From Chloracidobacterium sp. (GTDB lineage: Bacteria > Acidobacteriota > Blastocatellia > Pyrinomonadales > Pyrinomonadaceae): a DNA stretch of 32,808 bases. The position numbers and the translations under genes were made by a program. Positions 6,818-13,628 of the stretch are shown piece by piece. The first letter of the stretch is position 1. The number at the start of each line of letters is the position of its first letter. The stretch is taken from assembly GCA_016711345.1 (NCBI GenBank), contig JADJTD010000009.1, positions 1 to 32,808 of the forward strand. Reading direction: 5' to 3'. Below the pieces are notes generated by a model. That model did not search any database and was not told where the DNA came from. It worked only from the letters and a program-made list of their open reading frames with translations.

Positions 6818-7856
6818 TTACGCCATCCCTTCGTTAGCTGTTGCCGACTGGTCAACATAGCGCCGGGGCATGGTCAGGCTATTCCAGCCGCCGGCTTCCT
6901 GTAATGTAAAGACCCCCTTGGGCAACTTCTCTACACGGTTGCCCCAGTAGGTGGCCCAGTAGTGACGGCAATCATGCGCCGATAGGCCATCAATCCCGAT
7001 GGCGGCGCCCAAGGTCCGCGCGCTCAGTAATGGCCGTTTCACTCATGCCGGCCTGGTCGAGCTTGCCACCCTTGCGGCTGCCACGGAGCAACGGACCTAA
7101 AGCCGGGGCATCGTTATTTTCAAAGTAAGCCTTGAGGGCTTGCAGGGCATCAGCCGACAGCTTATTATTCTGCGTCTTATCGACCTTTGGCCGGTAGAAG
7201 CCCACGATCATCCCCTTGCCCAAGTCGATATTGGTCACGGTCAGCGCTGCCACCTCGCCAGCGCGCAGCCCATGATCGAGCAATAGGGCCATGAGCGCAG
7301 CATCACGCCGGCTCTGTGGTGTATCAAGCGGCTGGGCCTTGAGCCGGGCGGCCTGGTCGTCACTGATGGCTACATGATCAGCCTTCTTGTTGCCTACTCG
7401 CTTGACCTCGCGCCGCTCATTCACCCGCTTGGCTTCTTTCTGGCCATAGCCGCGCACAGTTTGAATGAGCGCTAGATCCTGAGCACTGACAGTGCCGGCC
7501 TGAGCTGCCAACGCAGCGTAAACCTTCAAGGTGGACAGGCGCCGGTTGATCGACGCAACAGCGTGACCGGCCTTCAATTGCCATTCTACAAAGCCCTTGA
7601 CAATGCCCCATGTCACCCCCTGCCAAGCGGCCGGGCTGTGCTGTAACTGCTCGCCACTGACCGCAACGCCGGCTGTAGTGAGGAAGTCGGCAAAGCTGGC
7701 CAAATCGAAGCCCTGGGCCTTAACGGTATTGGGCGCCTTGCGGCTGATGTAGTCGGCAAAGGTAGAGCCGGCGGCATAGTGATTGGCGACAGCGCCCAGT
7801 GCCGCCATTTGTTCAGCCGTCGCCAAAGTGGTTGTGATTGTGGTCAATTCGGTCAT
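6818..7856 (-). CDS. Tyrosine recombinase (integrase A), one frameshift
   Basis: This is a phage-type integrase. The N-terminal SAM-like core-binding domain covers about residues 25-150 (FADYISRKAPNTVKAQGF). The catalytic domain has the first arginine in HGLRAGEVAAL, HDCRH for the H-x-x-R box, and GGWNSLTMPRRYVD with the tyrosine. A tryptophan stands at the usual second His position (GGW for GHS), an accepted variant in this family. A one-base shift near 7019 separates the frames 7856-6990 and 7042-6818. The expected join is AITERA-RTLGAAIGIDG. Without repair the enzyme would lack its catalytic tyrosine. It is divergent from the RHH gene at 8060, and it shares the opening MTELxTITT with integrase B. 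Confidence 0.85.
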
Positions 7857-7949
7857 GCTTTCACCCCTATCCGATAGCTTTGAATAATGATAAATTATCT
7901 AAAGCTATAATAACAGAAAACCAGTTGGTTGTCAACGCTTTTCTTATGA

Positions 7950-8059
7950 AATGACGTGTTATTGACACCTATTGTATTGCGTGTTATCCTCTCTATTACA
8001 AAAGTATTTCGTGTATCCGTTATTCGTGTAGGTAATGACGTATTGTATGGAATGACGCA
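7950..8059 (+). promoter_or_regulatory. Promoter and repeated operator before RHH gene
   Basis: TTGACA (7962-7967), a 17-bp spacer and TATCCT (7985-7990) form a near-consensus promoter. AATGACG occurs three times in direct orientation (7950, 8034, 8051): just upstream of the -35, in the leader, and touching the start codon. Direct repeats bracketing a promoter are typical RHH repressor sites. The site lies between the divergent integrase and RHH genes and could control both. Confidence 0.65.
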
Positions 8060-8341
8060 ATGAGTACAAAACGACTAAATTTGACGGTTGATGCAGAAGC
8101 CGCCGATCTGCTTGAACGGATGGCCGGCGGGCGCAATAAAATGGGTGACTATCTGTCAACCCTGCTTAAGAGCATGAACGCCGGTACGCCGGCTGATGAA
8201 ATTGAGCGAGTTGATAGAGAATCGCTTAAACTGATGCTACAAGGCATGGCGGGCCGGCTGACAGCGCTGGAGGGCCAGTACGCCAGTATGCAGGCCACAG
8301 TAGCAAAGTTGATTGCAGACCAGGCGAGGGGAGGGCGCTAA
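8060..8341 (+). CDS. RHH regulator with C-terminal coiled coil, cargo A
   Basis: Residues 4-45 form a CopG/RHH-like domain: RLNLTVDAEAADLLERMAGG, then KMGDYLSTLLKSMNAG. Residues 55-90 are predicted helical or coiled coil. The gene in the same place in cargo B (21856) shares the pattern AGG..KMG.YL.T, so the two are paralogues divergent from their integrases. It is likely the repressor of this intergenic region. The ribosome site is weak and the ATG overlaps an AATGACG operator copy, so operator binding could also affect this gene directly. Confidence 0.7.
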   Translation: MSTKRLNLTVDAEAADLLERMAGGRNKMGDYLSTLLKSMNAGTPADEIERVDRESLKLMLQGMAGRLTALEGQYASMQATVAKLIADQARGGR

Positions 8342-8343
8342 GG

Positions 8344-9042
8344 ATGGATGATAATGCAGCCATAGTTCAGGAGATAGCGCAGGCGCTCAGCGAGCGCAAT
8401 ATAGCAGAAGTGCGGACGGCGGTTGCGGTGTTGGGGCCAGAGCGGGCCAAGGCGCTTATGCACCAGGCGCTAGAGGTAGAAGCGCAGGGCGGTATGATGA
8501 CCGCCAATGAGAAACGTCGGCGGTCCCCCGGCGGTGTCTTCTTCCATCTCATCAAGCAAGGCGCAACCAAAGAAGAGCGCAAGGCCATCTTCCCAGCCAA
8601 CCGCAACCCAAAGAAGAAGCAGAAGAGCGCCAGGGCTAAGGGATCACCCACGGCGCCGGCGATGACCTGGGATGAAGCGAAGCAACTCATTGCCCAAGCC
8701 CTTAAATCGACAGGAGAGGCCAGAACCGTGAAACTCACATTGATAGGTAGACCGCTGAAGGTCATTCAACAAAAAGATTGTGTGGTTGTCTCGCTGAAGG
8801 GGCGCGAGCCTAAGACGCTGCCCAAGGGGTTGCCGGCCGTGCCGGAAGGCAGCGCGATCACCTGGGCCGTGTTCATCGTCAATAAGCAGTGGAGCAAGGT
8901 GAAAGAGAGCATCGAGCAGAACCAAAGCGACGCACTCATCATCGAGGGCTATCCCATCGTCGGTAAGGGCGGTGTGGCGGCCGTCATGGCCACAAACTGC
9001 AAATCTGTGCTGATGGAACGGGCGCAGCGGGAACAGTCTTAG
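8344..9042 (+). CDS. PHAX RNA-binding domain-like protein, 232 aa
   Basis: Residues 5-82 match my memory of the PHAX RNA-binding domain, known from the eukaryotic snRNA export adaptor and from scattered bacterial proteins. They show the helical start AIVQEIAQALSERNIAEVRT, then ALMHQALEVEAQGGMMTA and the signature RRRSPGGVFFHLI (residues 58-70). A basic linker (KKKQKSARAKG) leads to a C-terminal domain of about 100 residues with a beta-rich start (VKLTLIGRPLKVI) and WAVFIVNKQWSKVKESIEQ. The latter could be an OB-like fold, but I cannot confirm this. It starts 2 bp after the RHH stop, so the two are one operon. The likely role is RNA or single-strand nucleic acid binding, possibly in plasmid replication control. 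Confidence 0.7.
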   Translation: MDDNAAIVQEIAQALSERNIAEVRTAVAVLGPERAKALMHQALEVEAQGGMMTANEKRRRSPGGVFFHLIKQGATKEERKAIFPANRNPKKKQKSARAKGSPTAPAMTWDEAKQLIAQALKSTGEARTVKLTLIGRPLKVIQQKDCVVVSLKGREPKTLPKGLPAVPEGSAITWAVFIVNKQWSKVKESIEQNQSDALIIEGYPIVGKGGVAAVMATNCKSVLMERAQREQS

Positions 9043-9043
9043 C

Positions 9044-9129
9044 AGTAATGCGTACACCTGCTAAACTCGAATTATACATAAGTCGTCTTTTGTTGAATAT
9101 GAGTTTGGCAGGTGTACGCCCTCATTACT
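9044..9129. repeat. Large inverted repeat between the PHAX-like gene and parA
   Basis: GCGTACACCTGC (9050-9061) pairs perfectly with 9108-9119. AAACTC (9063-9068) pairs with GAGTTT (9101-9106), and the outer AGTAATG (9044-9050) pairs with CATTACT (9123-9129). The loop is about 32 nt. There is no T-run. It could end the upstream operon or act as a partition or origin site. The rest of the gap to 9219 shows nothing further except CATAAAA-type motifs just before parA. Confidence 0.75.
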
Positions 9130-9219
9130 CCTCGTCTGCGTTTGCCCTCACAACCCCTGCGGATGTACACTACCCGTATTCCCACATAGAACCATAGCAG
9201 CATGAAAGCATAAAACCAT

Positions 9220-9972
9220 ATGCGAATCCTAACCTTTGCGAATCAAAAAGGCGGTGTAGCCAAGACCACCAGCGCCGTTAATGTGGCCGTGGGCCTGGCC
9301 ATGCTACACAGCAAGCGTGTGCTTTTGGTTGATGCGGATCCACAGGCAAACGCCACCTACGCCACTGTAGGGGCCACAGAGCCGGCGCTCACTATCTATG
9401 ACTTGTTGATCAACGATGCGGACCTGGCAGCCTGTGTCATGCCTACACGGCTGCCCAGCCTATCGTTACTACCCAGCTCTATCGACCTTGCCGGCGCTGA
9501 AGTCGAATTGCTCAGCGAGACAGGCGGCCAAACGCTACTACGCTCCAAACTGCGCGCCGCCAACTATGACTACATTATCATTGATGCGCCGCCGTCGCTG
9601 GGCCTGCTTTGCGTCAACACCCTAGCAGCCGCAACAGAGGTAATGATCCCCGTCGCCGTGGGTGTCTTCGCCTTGAAGGGCTTAGGCCGGCTGGAAGAGA
9701 CGATAGCCAAGGTAAAAAGCCGGCTGGATAGACCCGACCTCAGAATCGGCGGTGTGTTTGTCACGATGGCCGATCAAACCAACGTGGCTAGGGATGTGAG
9801 CGAAGCGATACAGGTACGTTACGGCGCCCTCGCCTTTACCACCATCATCCCGCGCAGCGTGCGCACAGAGGAAGCCCACAGCCGAGCGCTGTCGGTGTTT
9901 GAACACGCACCCGGTAGTGCCGGCGCCGTGGCCTATGAACAACTGATACAGGAGATTATCAATCGTGGCTAA
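9220..9972 (+). CDS. parA: ParA-type partition ATPase
   Basis: This is a Walker-type partition ATPase of 250 aa, which moves plasmid DNA by ATP-dependent patterning on the nucleoid. The deviant Walker A motif KGGVAKTT is at residues 10-17, the Walker A-prime motif (VLLVDADPQAN) follows, and IIIDAPPSLGL is the Walker B region. There is no N-terminal HTH, so it is of the small type Ib kind, usually paired with a small RHH centromere-binding protein. Such a gene follows directly and overlaps its end. The upstream region has GCATGAAAGCATAAAACC, related to the repeat array downstream of the pair. It is intact and supports a plasmid or extrachromosomal phase. Confidence 0.93.
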   Translation: MRILTFANQKGGVAKTTSAVNVAVGLAMLHSKRVLLVDADPQANATYATVGATEPALTIYDLLINDADLAACVMPTRLPSLSLLPSSIDLAGAEVELLSETGGQTLLRSKLRAANYDYIIIDAPPSLGLLCVNTLAAATEVMIPVAVGVFALKGLGRLEETIAKVKSRLDRPDLRIGGVFVTMADQTNVARDVSEAIQVRYGALAFTTIIPRSVRTEEAHSRALSVFEHAPGSAGAVAYEQLIQEIINRG

Positions 9973-10234
9973 AAAATCAGGATTGGGGGCTGATGCCATC
10001 TTTGGCAGCAAGGCACCAGAAGCGCCCCAGAAGGCGCCAGAGCAACCCGGAGCACCACCAGCGCAGCCAGAGCCGGCAAAGATGCGCACGACCATTATGC
10101 TTGCCCCTGACGTGCTCATTCTGCTGAACCGGCTGAAAGAGCAGAGTATAAGCGCCGGCACACGCCAAACACAAGGCGAGATTATCGAAGATGCGATCCG
10201 CACCCTGGCTAGAATCAAAGACATAAAAGTATAA
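9965..10234 (+). CDS. RHH centromere-binding partner of ParA
   Basis: The GTG start overlaps the parA end (GTGGCTAA) and has GGAG about 11 bases upstream. The first 38 residues are a flexible Pro/Ala/Glu-rich tail (APEQPGAPPAQPEPAK). Residues 39-85 form an RHH domain (MRTTIMLAPDVLILLNRLKE, then GEIIEDAIRTLARI). A disordered tail joined to an RHH fold is the plan of ParG/omega-like partition proteins, where the tail stimulates ParA. The probable DNA sites are the TTTATG repeats just downstream. Confidence 0.75.
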   Translation: MAKKSGLGADAIFGSKAPEAPQKAPEQPGAPPAQPEPAKMRTTIMLAPDVLILLNRLKEQSISAGTRQTQGEIIEDAIRTLARIKDIKV

Positions 10235-10330
10235 GAACTCTTATGCGATTTTATGACTTATGTTATATGTGTGTTGTAGATCATAAAAGCATAAAAGAGT
10301 ATAAAGTTATATATGATTTTATGTAAAAAT
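10211..10330. promoter_or_regulatory. Candidate partition site: array of TTTATG/CATAAA repeats
   Basis: An A/T-rich stretch carries the hexamer TTTATG or its complement CATAAA, plus partial copies, in both orientations (near 10222, 10241, 10249, 10257, 10282, 10290, 10301 and 10317). It follows the RHH partition gene directly. Related motifs occur before parA (9200-9222) and at 4855. RHH-type centromeres are usually such short-repeat arrays. The rest of the gap to 10392 is AT-rich with no gene. Confidence 0.5.
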
Positions 10331-10392
10331 CTCACTTTTTTAAGGTTTCTCCTTAGCCAGTGCACAGGTGTGTACACTGGAAAAACTGTGTA

Positions 10393-10421
10393 TTGACAAG
10401 TGTAGGCTTATGGCTTACAAT
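10393..10421 (+). promoter_or_regulatory. Consensus promoter of the toxin-antitoxin operon
   Basis: TTGACA (10393-10398), 17 bp, and TACAAT (10416-10421). The predicted start at about 10428-10429 coincides with the ATG of the toxin gene, so the transcript would be leaderless. Confidence 0.8.
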
Positions 10422-10428
10422 AAAAGGC

Positions 10429-10707
10429 ATGATTACATCGTTTCGACACAAGGCGCTGGAAGCCCTGTTTCTATATGATCAAAGCAAGGGATTACAACAG
10501 TCGCAAGTAAGAAGGTTGCGCGGGCTGTTACTGATTCTAAATAATGCCCATGCAATTGGGGATATAGATAGGCCAGGGCTGAACCTGCACCCACTAAAAG
10601 GCGGTAGAGTAGGCTTTTGGTCGATCAGGGTTGACGGCAACTATCGACTGATTTTCCGCTTTGAGGATGGTGACGCACTTGATGTTGATCTGGTTGATTA
10701 CCACTGA
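10429..10707 (+). CDS. higB: HigB/RelE-family toxin
   Basis: This is a ribosome-dependent mRNA interferase of the RelE/ParE fold, 92 aa. The start MITSFRHKALEALF is the usual HigB opening. The downstream half has the family core HPLKGGRVGFWSIRVDGNYR followed by LIFRFEDGDALDVDLVDYH, including the basic and aromatic residues of the active-site strands. An upstream in-frame start at 10360 is rejected because the promoter lies between it and this ATG. The toxin precedes the antitoxin, the typical HigBA order. It likely acts in plasmid maintenance together with parA. Confidence 0.9.
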   Translation: MITSFRHKALEALFLYDQSKGLQQSQVRRLRGLLLILNNAHAIGDIDRPGLNLHPLKGGRVGFWSIRVDGNYRLIFRFEDGDALDVDLVDYH

Positions 10708-10718
10708 GGGAATTTGAG

Positions 10719-11021
10719 ATGCGAATGAAAAACCCGCCTCATCCTGGGGAAATTATTAGAGACTTTCACATAGAGCCACTGGGCCTAACCGTGACCGAAG
10801 CAGCAAAGGGGTTGGGCGTCAGTCGTTTTACCTTATCATCGTTGCTGAACGGCAAGCAAGGGATTAGCCCAGAGATGGCTTACCGCTTGTCAAAGTATTT
10901 TGGACCCACACCGGAAAGTTGGCTTGGGATGCAAATGGAGTACGATCTAGCGCAAATCAGAGAGAAGGGTGAAGCCTTGCCGGTGATACCCTATCAGCAA
11001 CCGGAGGCTGTACCGGCTTAA
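10719..11021 (+). CDS. higA: HigA-type antitoxin
   Basis: This is an XRE-family HTH antitoxin of 100 aa that neutralises HigB and represses the operon. The opening PPHPGEIIRDFHIEPLGLTV and the HTH TEAAKGLGVSRFTLSSLLNG are characteristic, followed by the conserved MAYRLSKYFGPTPESWLGMQ. It starts 11 bp after the toxin stop. Two starts, MRMKNPP and MKNPP, are possible. A palindrome overlapping the promoter was not evident. Confidence 0.92.
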   Translation: MRMKNPPHPGEIIRDFHIEPLGLTVTEAAKGLGVSRFTLSSLLNGKQGISPEMAYRLSKYFGPTPESWLGMQMEYDLAQIREKGEALPVIPYQQPEAVPA

Positions 11022-11027
11022 AACAAC

Positions 11028-11203
11028 TTTGTATGTAACCGGGCGTGTAGGTGGTTCAGACACCAACACACCCGTAACTATAACTCGCTGACACTACCAG
11101 CGGGCTACAGCTATAGCCATTATAGCAGCCCACAGCGAGTATTTAACATTCGTTGGTGGGCTGTTTTATTTACAGCCTCACCTATCCACAAGTGAGGTTT
11201 AAC
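11028..11203 (+). ncRNA. Structured RNA-like leader, cargo A copy (candidate cis-regulator)
   Basis: After the antitoxin stop comes a compact series of hairpins: P1 11041-11053 with 11061-11073; P2 11083-11090 with 11133-11140, enclosing P3 (11102-11106 with 11127-11131, then 11110-11115 with 11121-11126); and P4 GGTGGGCTGT (11155-11164) with 11172-11182. The 3-prime arm of P4 overlaps CCTCAC (11176-11181), which can instead pair with the ribosome site GTGAGG (11192-11197) of the next gene. The same arrangement at 23014-23191 keeps the stems with compensatory changes. It resembles a switchable leader. I recognise no known riboswitch class, and a replication origin is an alternative. Confidence 0.6.
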
Positions 11204-11446
11204 ATGATTTCGAGTTACCAGTTTTCCCAACGTTTCGACGCTATATCCGTCATGGCCGGCGCTACCGTCGCCCTGTTCGCCCTCCTGCGCACGCTGGCCA
11301 TTGTGCTGGGCCTGGCTGTGGGCCTGGCTGGCGCCTTCGCTGTGGTGGTCGCCTTCTGGCTGCCCATCTGCCAGATTGCCGGCTGTCTGGCGCTCATTGC
11401 GGCCTTTGCCTATGTGACCTACCCACGTAGCAAGGCGGTGAAGTAA
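11204..11446 (+). CDS. Small membrane protein, 80 aa, first gene of the leader-controlled operon
   Basis: The start ATG is 7 bases after GTGAGG, which the leader can mask. After a polar 20-residue N-terminus come two or three hydrophobic segments (about residues 17-50 and 52-72: VALFALLRTLAIVLGLAVGL, then PICQIAGCLALIAAFAYV), and it ends in a basic tail. The stop TAA overlaps the ATG of the next gene. It is a candidate coat, holin or membrane-complex component, but no family is recognised. In cargo B the gene in the same place is also a tiny hydrophobic protein, of unrelated sequence. Confidence 0.65.
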   Translation: MISSYQFSQRFDAISVMAGATVALFALLRTLAIVLGLAVGLAGAFAVVVAFWLPICQIAGCLALIAAFAYVTYPRSKAVK

Positions 11447-11682
11447 TGGACACCAAAGCCGTTTTGATTGTGCTATGTGCGGTTGTAGTTCTCTACACCC
11501 AAGGTTGTTTCGATGCCATCGGCGGCGGTAAGGGCAATGCCTCGATGCAGCCACCGGTTGACAGCAAAGCCTGTTACGCAGACGCACAGCAACAACTGTC
11601 ACCGCAATGGGCCGGCGCCAGCAAGCTTGACCGGGCCATTGCAGCGTTTACCGTCATCACCACTTGCGAGGGGAGCAACTAA
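11446..11682 (+). CDS. Small secreted or lipoprotein-like protein, 78 aa
   Basis: An N-terminal hydrophobic segment (residues 5-17, AVLIVLCAVVVLY) ends in TQGC. That is a weak lipobox, so lipid attachment at Cys21 is possible but uncertain. The rest is polar, exported by prediction, with two further cysteines (SKACYADA and TTCEGSN) that could form a disulfide. It overlaps its upstream neighbour by one base and is part of a tightly packed operon. I do not recognise the family. Confidence 0.6.
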   Translation: MDTKAVLIVLCAVVVLYTQGCFDAIGGGKGNASMQPPVDSKACYADAQQQLSPQWAGASKLDRAIAAFTVITTCEGSN

Positions 11683-11684
11683 CC

Positions 11685-12290
11685 ATGAAAAACATTCTGC
11701 TACTTGGCCTGAGTATCCTAGTCCTGATTGCCCTATTTGGTGACGGTGGCTTAGAAGTTTCGCCCACTGTCTCGCCAAGTCTTGAGTTCAGCCCGGCGCT
11801 TGAGTTCAAGCCCAACGTGTCTTATGCACCCGACCGCAGTGTGACGACCAACAACATTGAAACCAATATCGAGCATCAAACTGTGATTGTGCAGGCGCCA
11901 CCTTCAAGTGTGAACGATGGCGCGGCCGCCGGCGGCGTGACCCTGATTGACGGGGAGTCGCCAGCCGGGCCGGGGTGCGCCAACCTTTACCCTGGTGAGC
12001 AGATTTACAATGGGCCGGACCTGCAAGGGGCTTGCTTTGTGGAGAATGCGGAGGGCCAAAAATTCTTCATCAATCGCATGGGCACGCGCTGGCTGCTGGG
12101 CGGGTCGGTGGCTGAGGCGAACGGCGCCGGCACACAGCCAGCACTACAGGCACCAGACGCAGGGGTGAGCCTTGACCAACTGCAAGCGGCCTTCCTGCGC
12201 AACGGTGGGCAGCTTCCTTGGTTCTGGGACACTCGCAGCGAAGCCGCACAAATGGACTGGCTGAAGGAACAGAGTGAAACATGGAAATGA
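11685..12290 (+). CDS. Membrane-anchored exported protein, 201 aa
   Basis: The start MKNILLLGL is chosen because GAGGGGAG precedes it. Residues 4-19 form a signal anchor. Then comes a repetitive Ser/Pro/Phe/Glu segment (SPTVSPSLEFSPALEFKPNV), an Asn/Thr-rich stretch, and a domain at about residues 95-145 with two cysteines (GPGCANLYPGEQIYNGPDLQ, then GACFVENAEG). The C-terminus is helical, with tryptophans near the end (PWFWDTRSEAAQMDW). It looks like a surface or virion-minor-protein type architecture, but no family is recognised. It overlaps the next gene by 10 bases. Confidence 0.6.
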   Translation: MKNILLLGLSILVLIALFGDGGLEVSPTVSPSLEFSPALEFKPNVSYAPDRSVTTNNIETNIEHQTVIVQAPPSSVNDGAAAGGVTLIDGESPAGPGCANLYPGEQIYNGPDLQGACFVENAEGQKFFINRMGTRWLLGGSVAEANGAGTQPALQAPDAGVSLDQLQAAFLRNGGQLPWFWDTRSEAAQMDWLKEQSETWK

Positions 12291-12595
12291 TAATTGATAT
12301 TTTCGTGGTAGTGGTGGGATGGTTGCTTGCGGCCGGCGCCCTGGTCTATGGGTGTATGCATGTTCCCCCGGGTGCATGGGCGCGGTGGTTGGTCTTTGTG
12401 GCCGGCGCGGTGATTGCAACGCAGTTTGGTTGGTTGCCACTGTTGCCCCTGTTCGGCTTTCATGCCGGCGCTGTCGAACAGTATGCCGCCCTGGTTCTGG
12501 CTACAATCGGCTTGAAGCTAATCATGGAATGGGCTTTGCCCTGGCTGGTGTGGTCGGTGGAAGTAGATGAGGTGAGCGATGAGCAAGCAAGTTGA
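12281..12595 (+). CDS. Multi-pass membrane protein, 104 aa
   Basis: There are three probable transmembrane helices at about residues 4-25 (IDIFVVVVGWLLAAGALVYG), 34-55 (WLVFVAGAVIATQFGWLPLL) and 66-95, and an acidic C-terminal tail (VEVDEVSDEQAS). The start overlaps the upstream gene by 10 bases and its end overlaps the next gene by 17, so it is surely co-translated. The unbroken overlaps across the operon suggest a single membrane complex. The function is unknown. Confidence 0.6.
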   Translation: MEMIIDIFVVVVGWLLAAGALVYGCMHVPPGAWARWLVFVAGAVIATQFGWLPLLPLFGFHAGAVEQYAALVLATIGLKLIMEWALPWLVWSVEVDEVSDEQAS

Positions 12596-13220
12596 TATTG
12601 AGATTGTCGATTATGATACGGGCTATCTTGACGCCATCGACGGCAGTGTGACGGACATCGCCACCACCGCCCTGGCCACTACCCACACGGCTAATCACGC
12701 GGCAATCACGCAGCAATCACGCGGCGCCCTGGTATTGCCCCCGCCGAAACAAGACGGCAACAGTCCGTTGGCCGGCGCCCTGGCTCATCTGATGGCGCCC
12801 CAACAGAGCAACGGACAGCTGGACGCCTACGCCATCCAGCACATGCAAGCAATGAGTGAGAAGAGCAGCCCAATGGAGCGCAACCGGGCAAAGCTTATCT
12901 TGGTAGCCGGCTGGGTGGCCATAGCGGGGATCGTCGCCCTGGGCCTGCATAAAGCAGACCTGATTGATGACCGGATGGCCTGGCTGTGCTTCGTGATTGC
13001 CTTCGCCTATGGGGTGTACAAGTCGAACGCCGATGAGAACGCCCACAGCCCGGCTGGGGTCGAGCGGCACAAAACGGACATCTACGGCAAGATCCGGATC
13101 ACTGAAATCAAGGCGGCGGATAAGGCCAACGAACGGGCGCATGAAACATTCGGCAAGGTTGTAAACAAGGTTTACGGAGGTGAGGATCGTGCTCAAAATC
13201 GAATCACACGCCAACGGTAA
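12579..13220 (+). CDS. Membrane protein with long cytoplasmic domains, 213 aa
   Basis: An acidic N-terminus (MSKQVDIEIVDYDTGYLDAI) is followed by an Ala/Thr/His/Gln-rich stretch and a central region around residues 60-100. Two close transmembrane helices follow at about residues 105-124 (LILVAGWVAIAGIVALGL) and 131-148 (MAWLCFVIAFAYGVY). A charged helical C-terminal domain (IRITEIKAADKANERAHETF) follows. Two helices joined by a short loop place both long ends on the same side. It may recruit cytoplasmic proteins or DNA to the membrane. No family is recognised. Confidence 0.6.
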   Translation: MSKQVDIEIVDYDTGYLDAIDGSVTDIATTALATTHTANHAAITQQSRGALVLPPPKQDGNSPLAGALAHLMAPQQSNGQLDAYAIQHMQAMSEKSSPMERNRAKLILVAGWVAIAGIVALGLHKADLIDDRMAWLCFVIAFAYGVYKSNADENAHSPAGVERHKTDIYGKIRITEIKAADKANERAHETFGKVVNKVYGGEDRAQNRITRQR

Positions 13221-13623
13221 AGTGAGCAGCAATACAGAAGCACTGTACCGGGAACTGTTGCGCCTTCGTGGCGAAGTGGCCCATCTGCGGAATAAGCTGC
13301 CATCCAGCACCCGGGGATCCAAGATTGTACGGGCTGCTGTTGTCGATGCCCACGCCATTATCCTGGCTGCCTTCAGCGGCCAATCGACGGGTGTGGCTGC
13401 CATGTACAAATCCGGCATGAGCAAACGCCGCTGGGCATGGGCCGTTGCCTTCCTGCGCTATGCCGGCATTGTGGCCAAAGAAAGCCGACAATGGCGCAAC
13501 GGGTTAGAGTTCACAGTAACCGATCTAGATGAGTCTATCGCCCTGTTGGAGCGCGCCGGCGCCGAATTGATGGACAGCAAAGAAGGGTATCGGCGCCTGT
13601 CCTTATTGCTGAAATCAAGCTGA
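13189..13623 (+). CDS. Soluble HTH-like protein, 144 aa, last gene of the operon
   Basis: The GTG start at 13189 is preferred because GGAGG lies 8 bases upstream. It overlaps the previous gene by 32 bases. A GTG at 13180 is also possible. The N-terminus has a coiled-coil segment (NTEALYRELLRLRGEVAHL). The middle, AIILAAFSGQSTGVAAMYKS followed by GMSKRRWAWAVAFLRYAGIV, resembles a DNA-binding winged or HTH region, with the last helices rich in Leu and Glu. It is probably the operon's DNA-interacting partner. I do not recognise the family. Confidence 0.55.
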   Translation: MLKIESHANGKVSSNTEALYRELLRLRGEVAHLRNKLPSSTRGSKIVRAAVVDAHAIILAAFSGQSTGVAAMYKSGMSKRRWAWAVAFLRYAGIVAKESRQWRNGLEFTVTDLDESIALLERAGAELMDSKEGYRRLSLLLKSS

Positions 13624-13628
13624 TGTAT

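Noticed and set aside
9682..10224. Long reverse open frames opposite parA and the RHH gene, and similar reverse frames elsewhere
   Set aside because: They are mirror frames of well-supported genes in GC-rich DNA, without ribosome sites or recognisable domains.
10360..10428. Longer N-terminus for HigB
   Set aside because: The promoter lies inside this extension and the family normally begins at M-I-x-S-F-R-H-K.
11083..11140. Possible tRNA in the structured leader
   Set aside because: The nested stems lack a T-loop TTCRA consensus, a 7-bp acceptor stem and a 7-nt anticodon loop, and the cargo B copy changes the inner loops freely.
11028..11203. Known self-cleaving ribozyme or known riboswitch class
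   Set aside because: No CTGATGA/GAAA hammerhead core or other consensus I can recall is present. A database search was not possible, so novelty is not proven.
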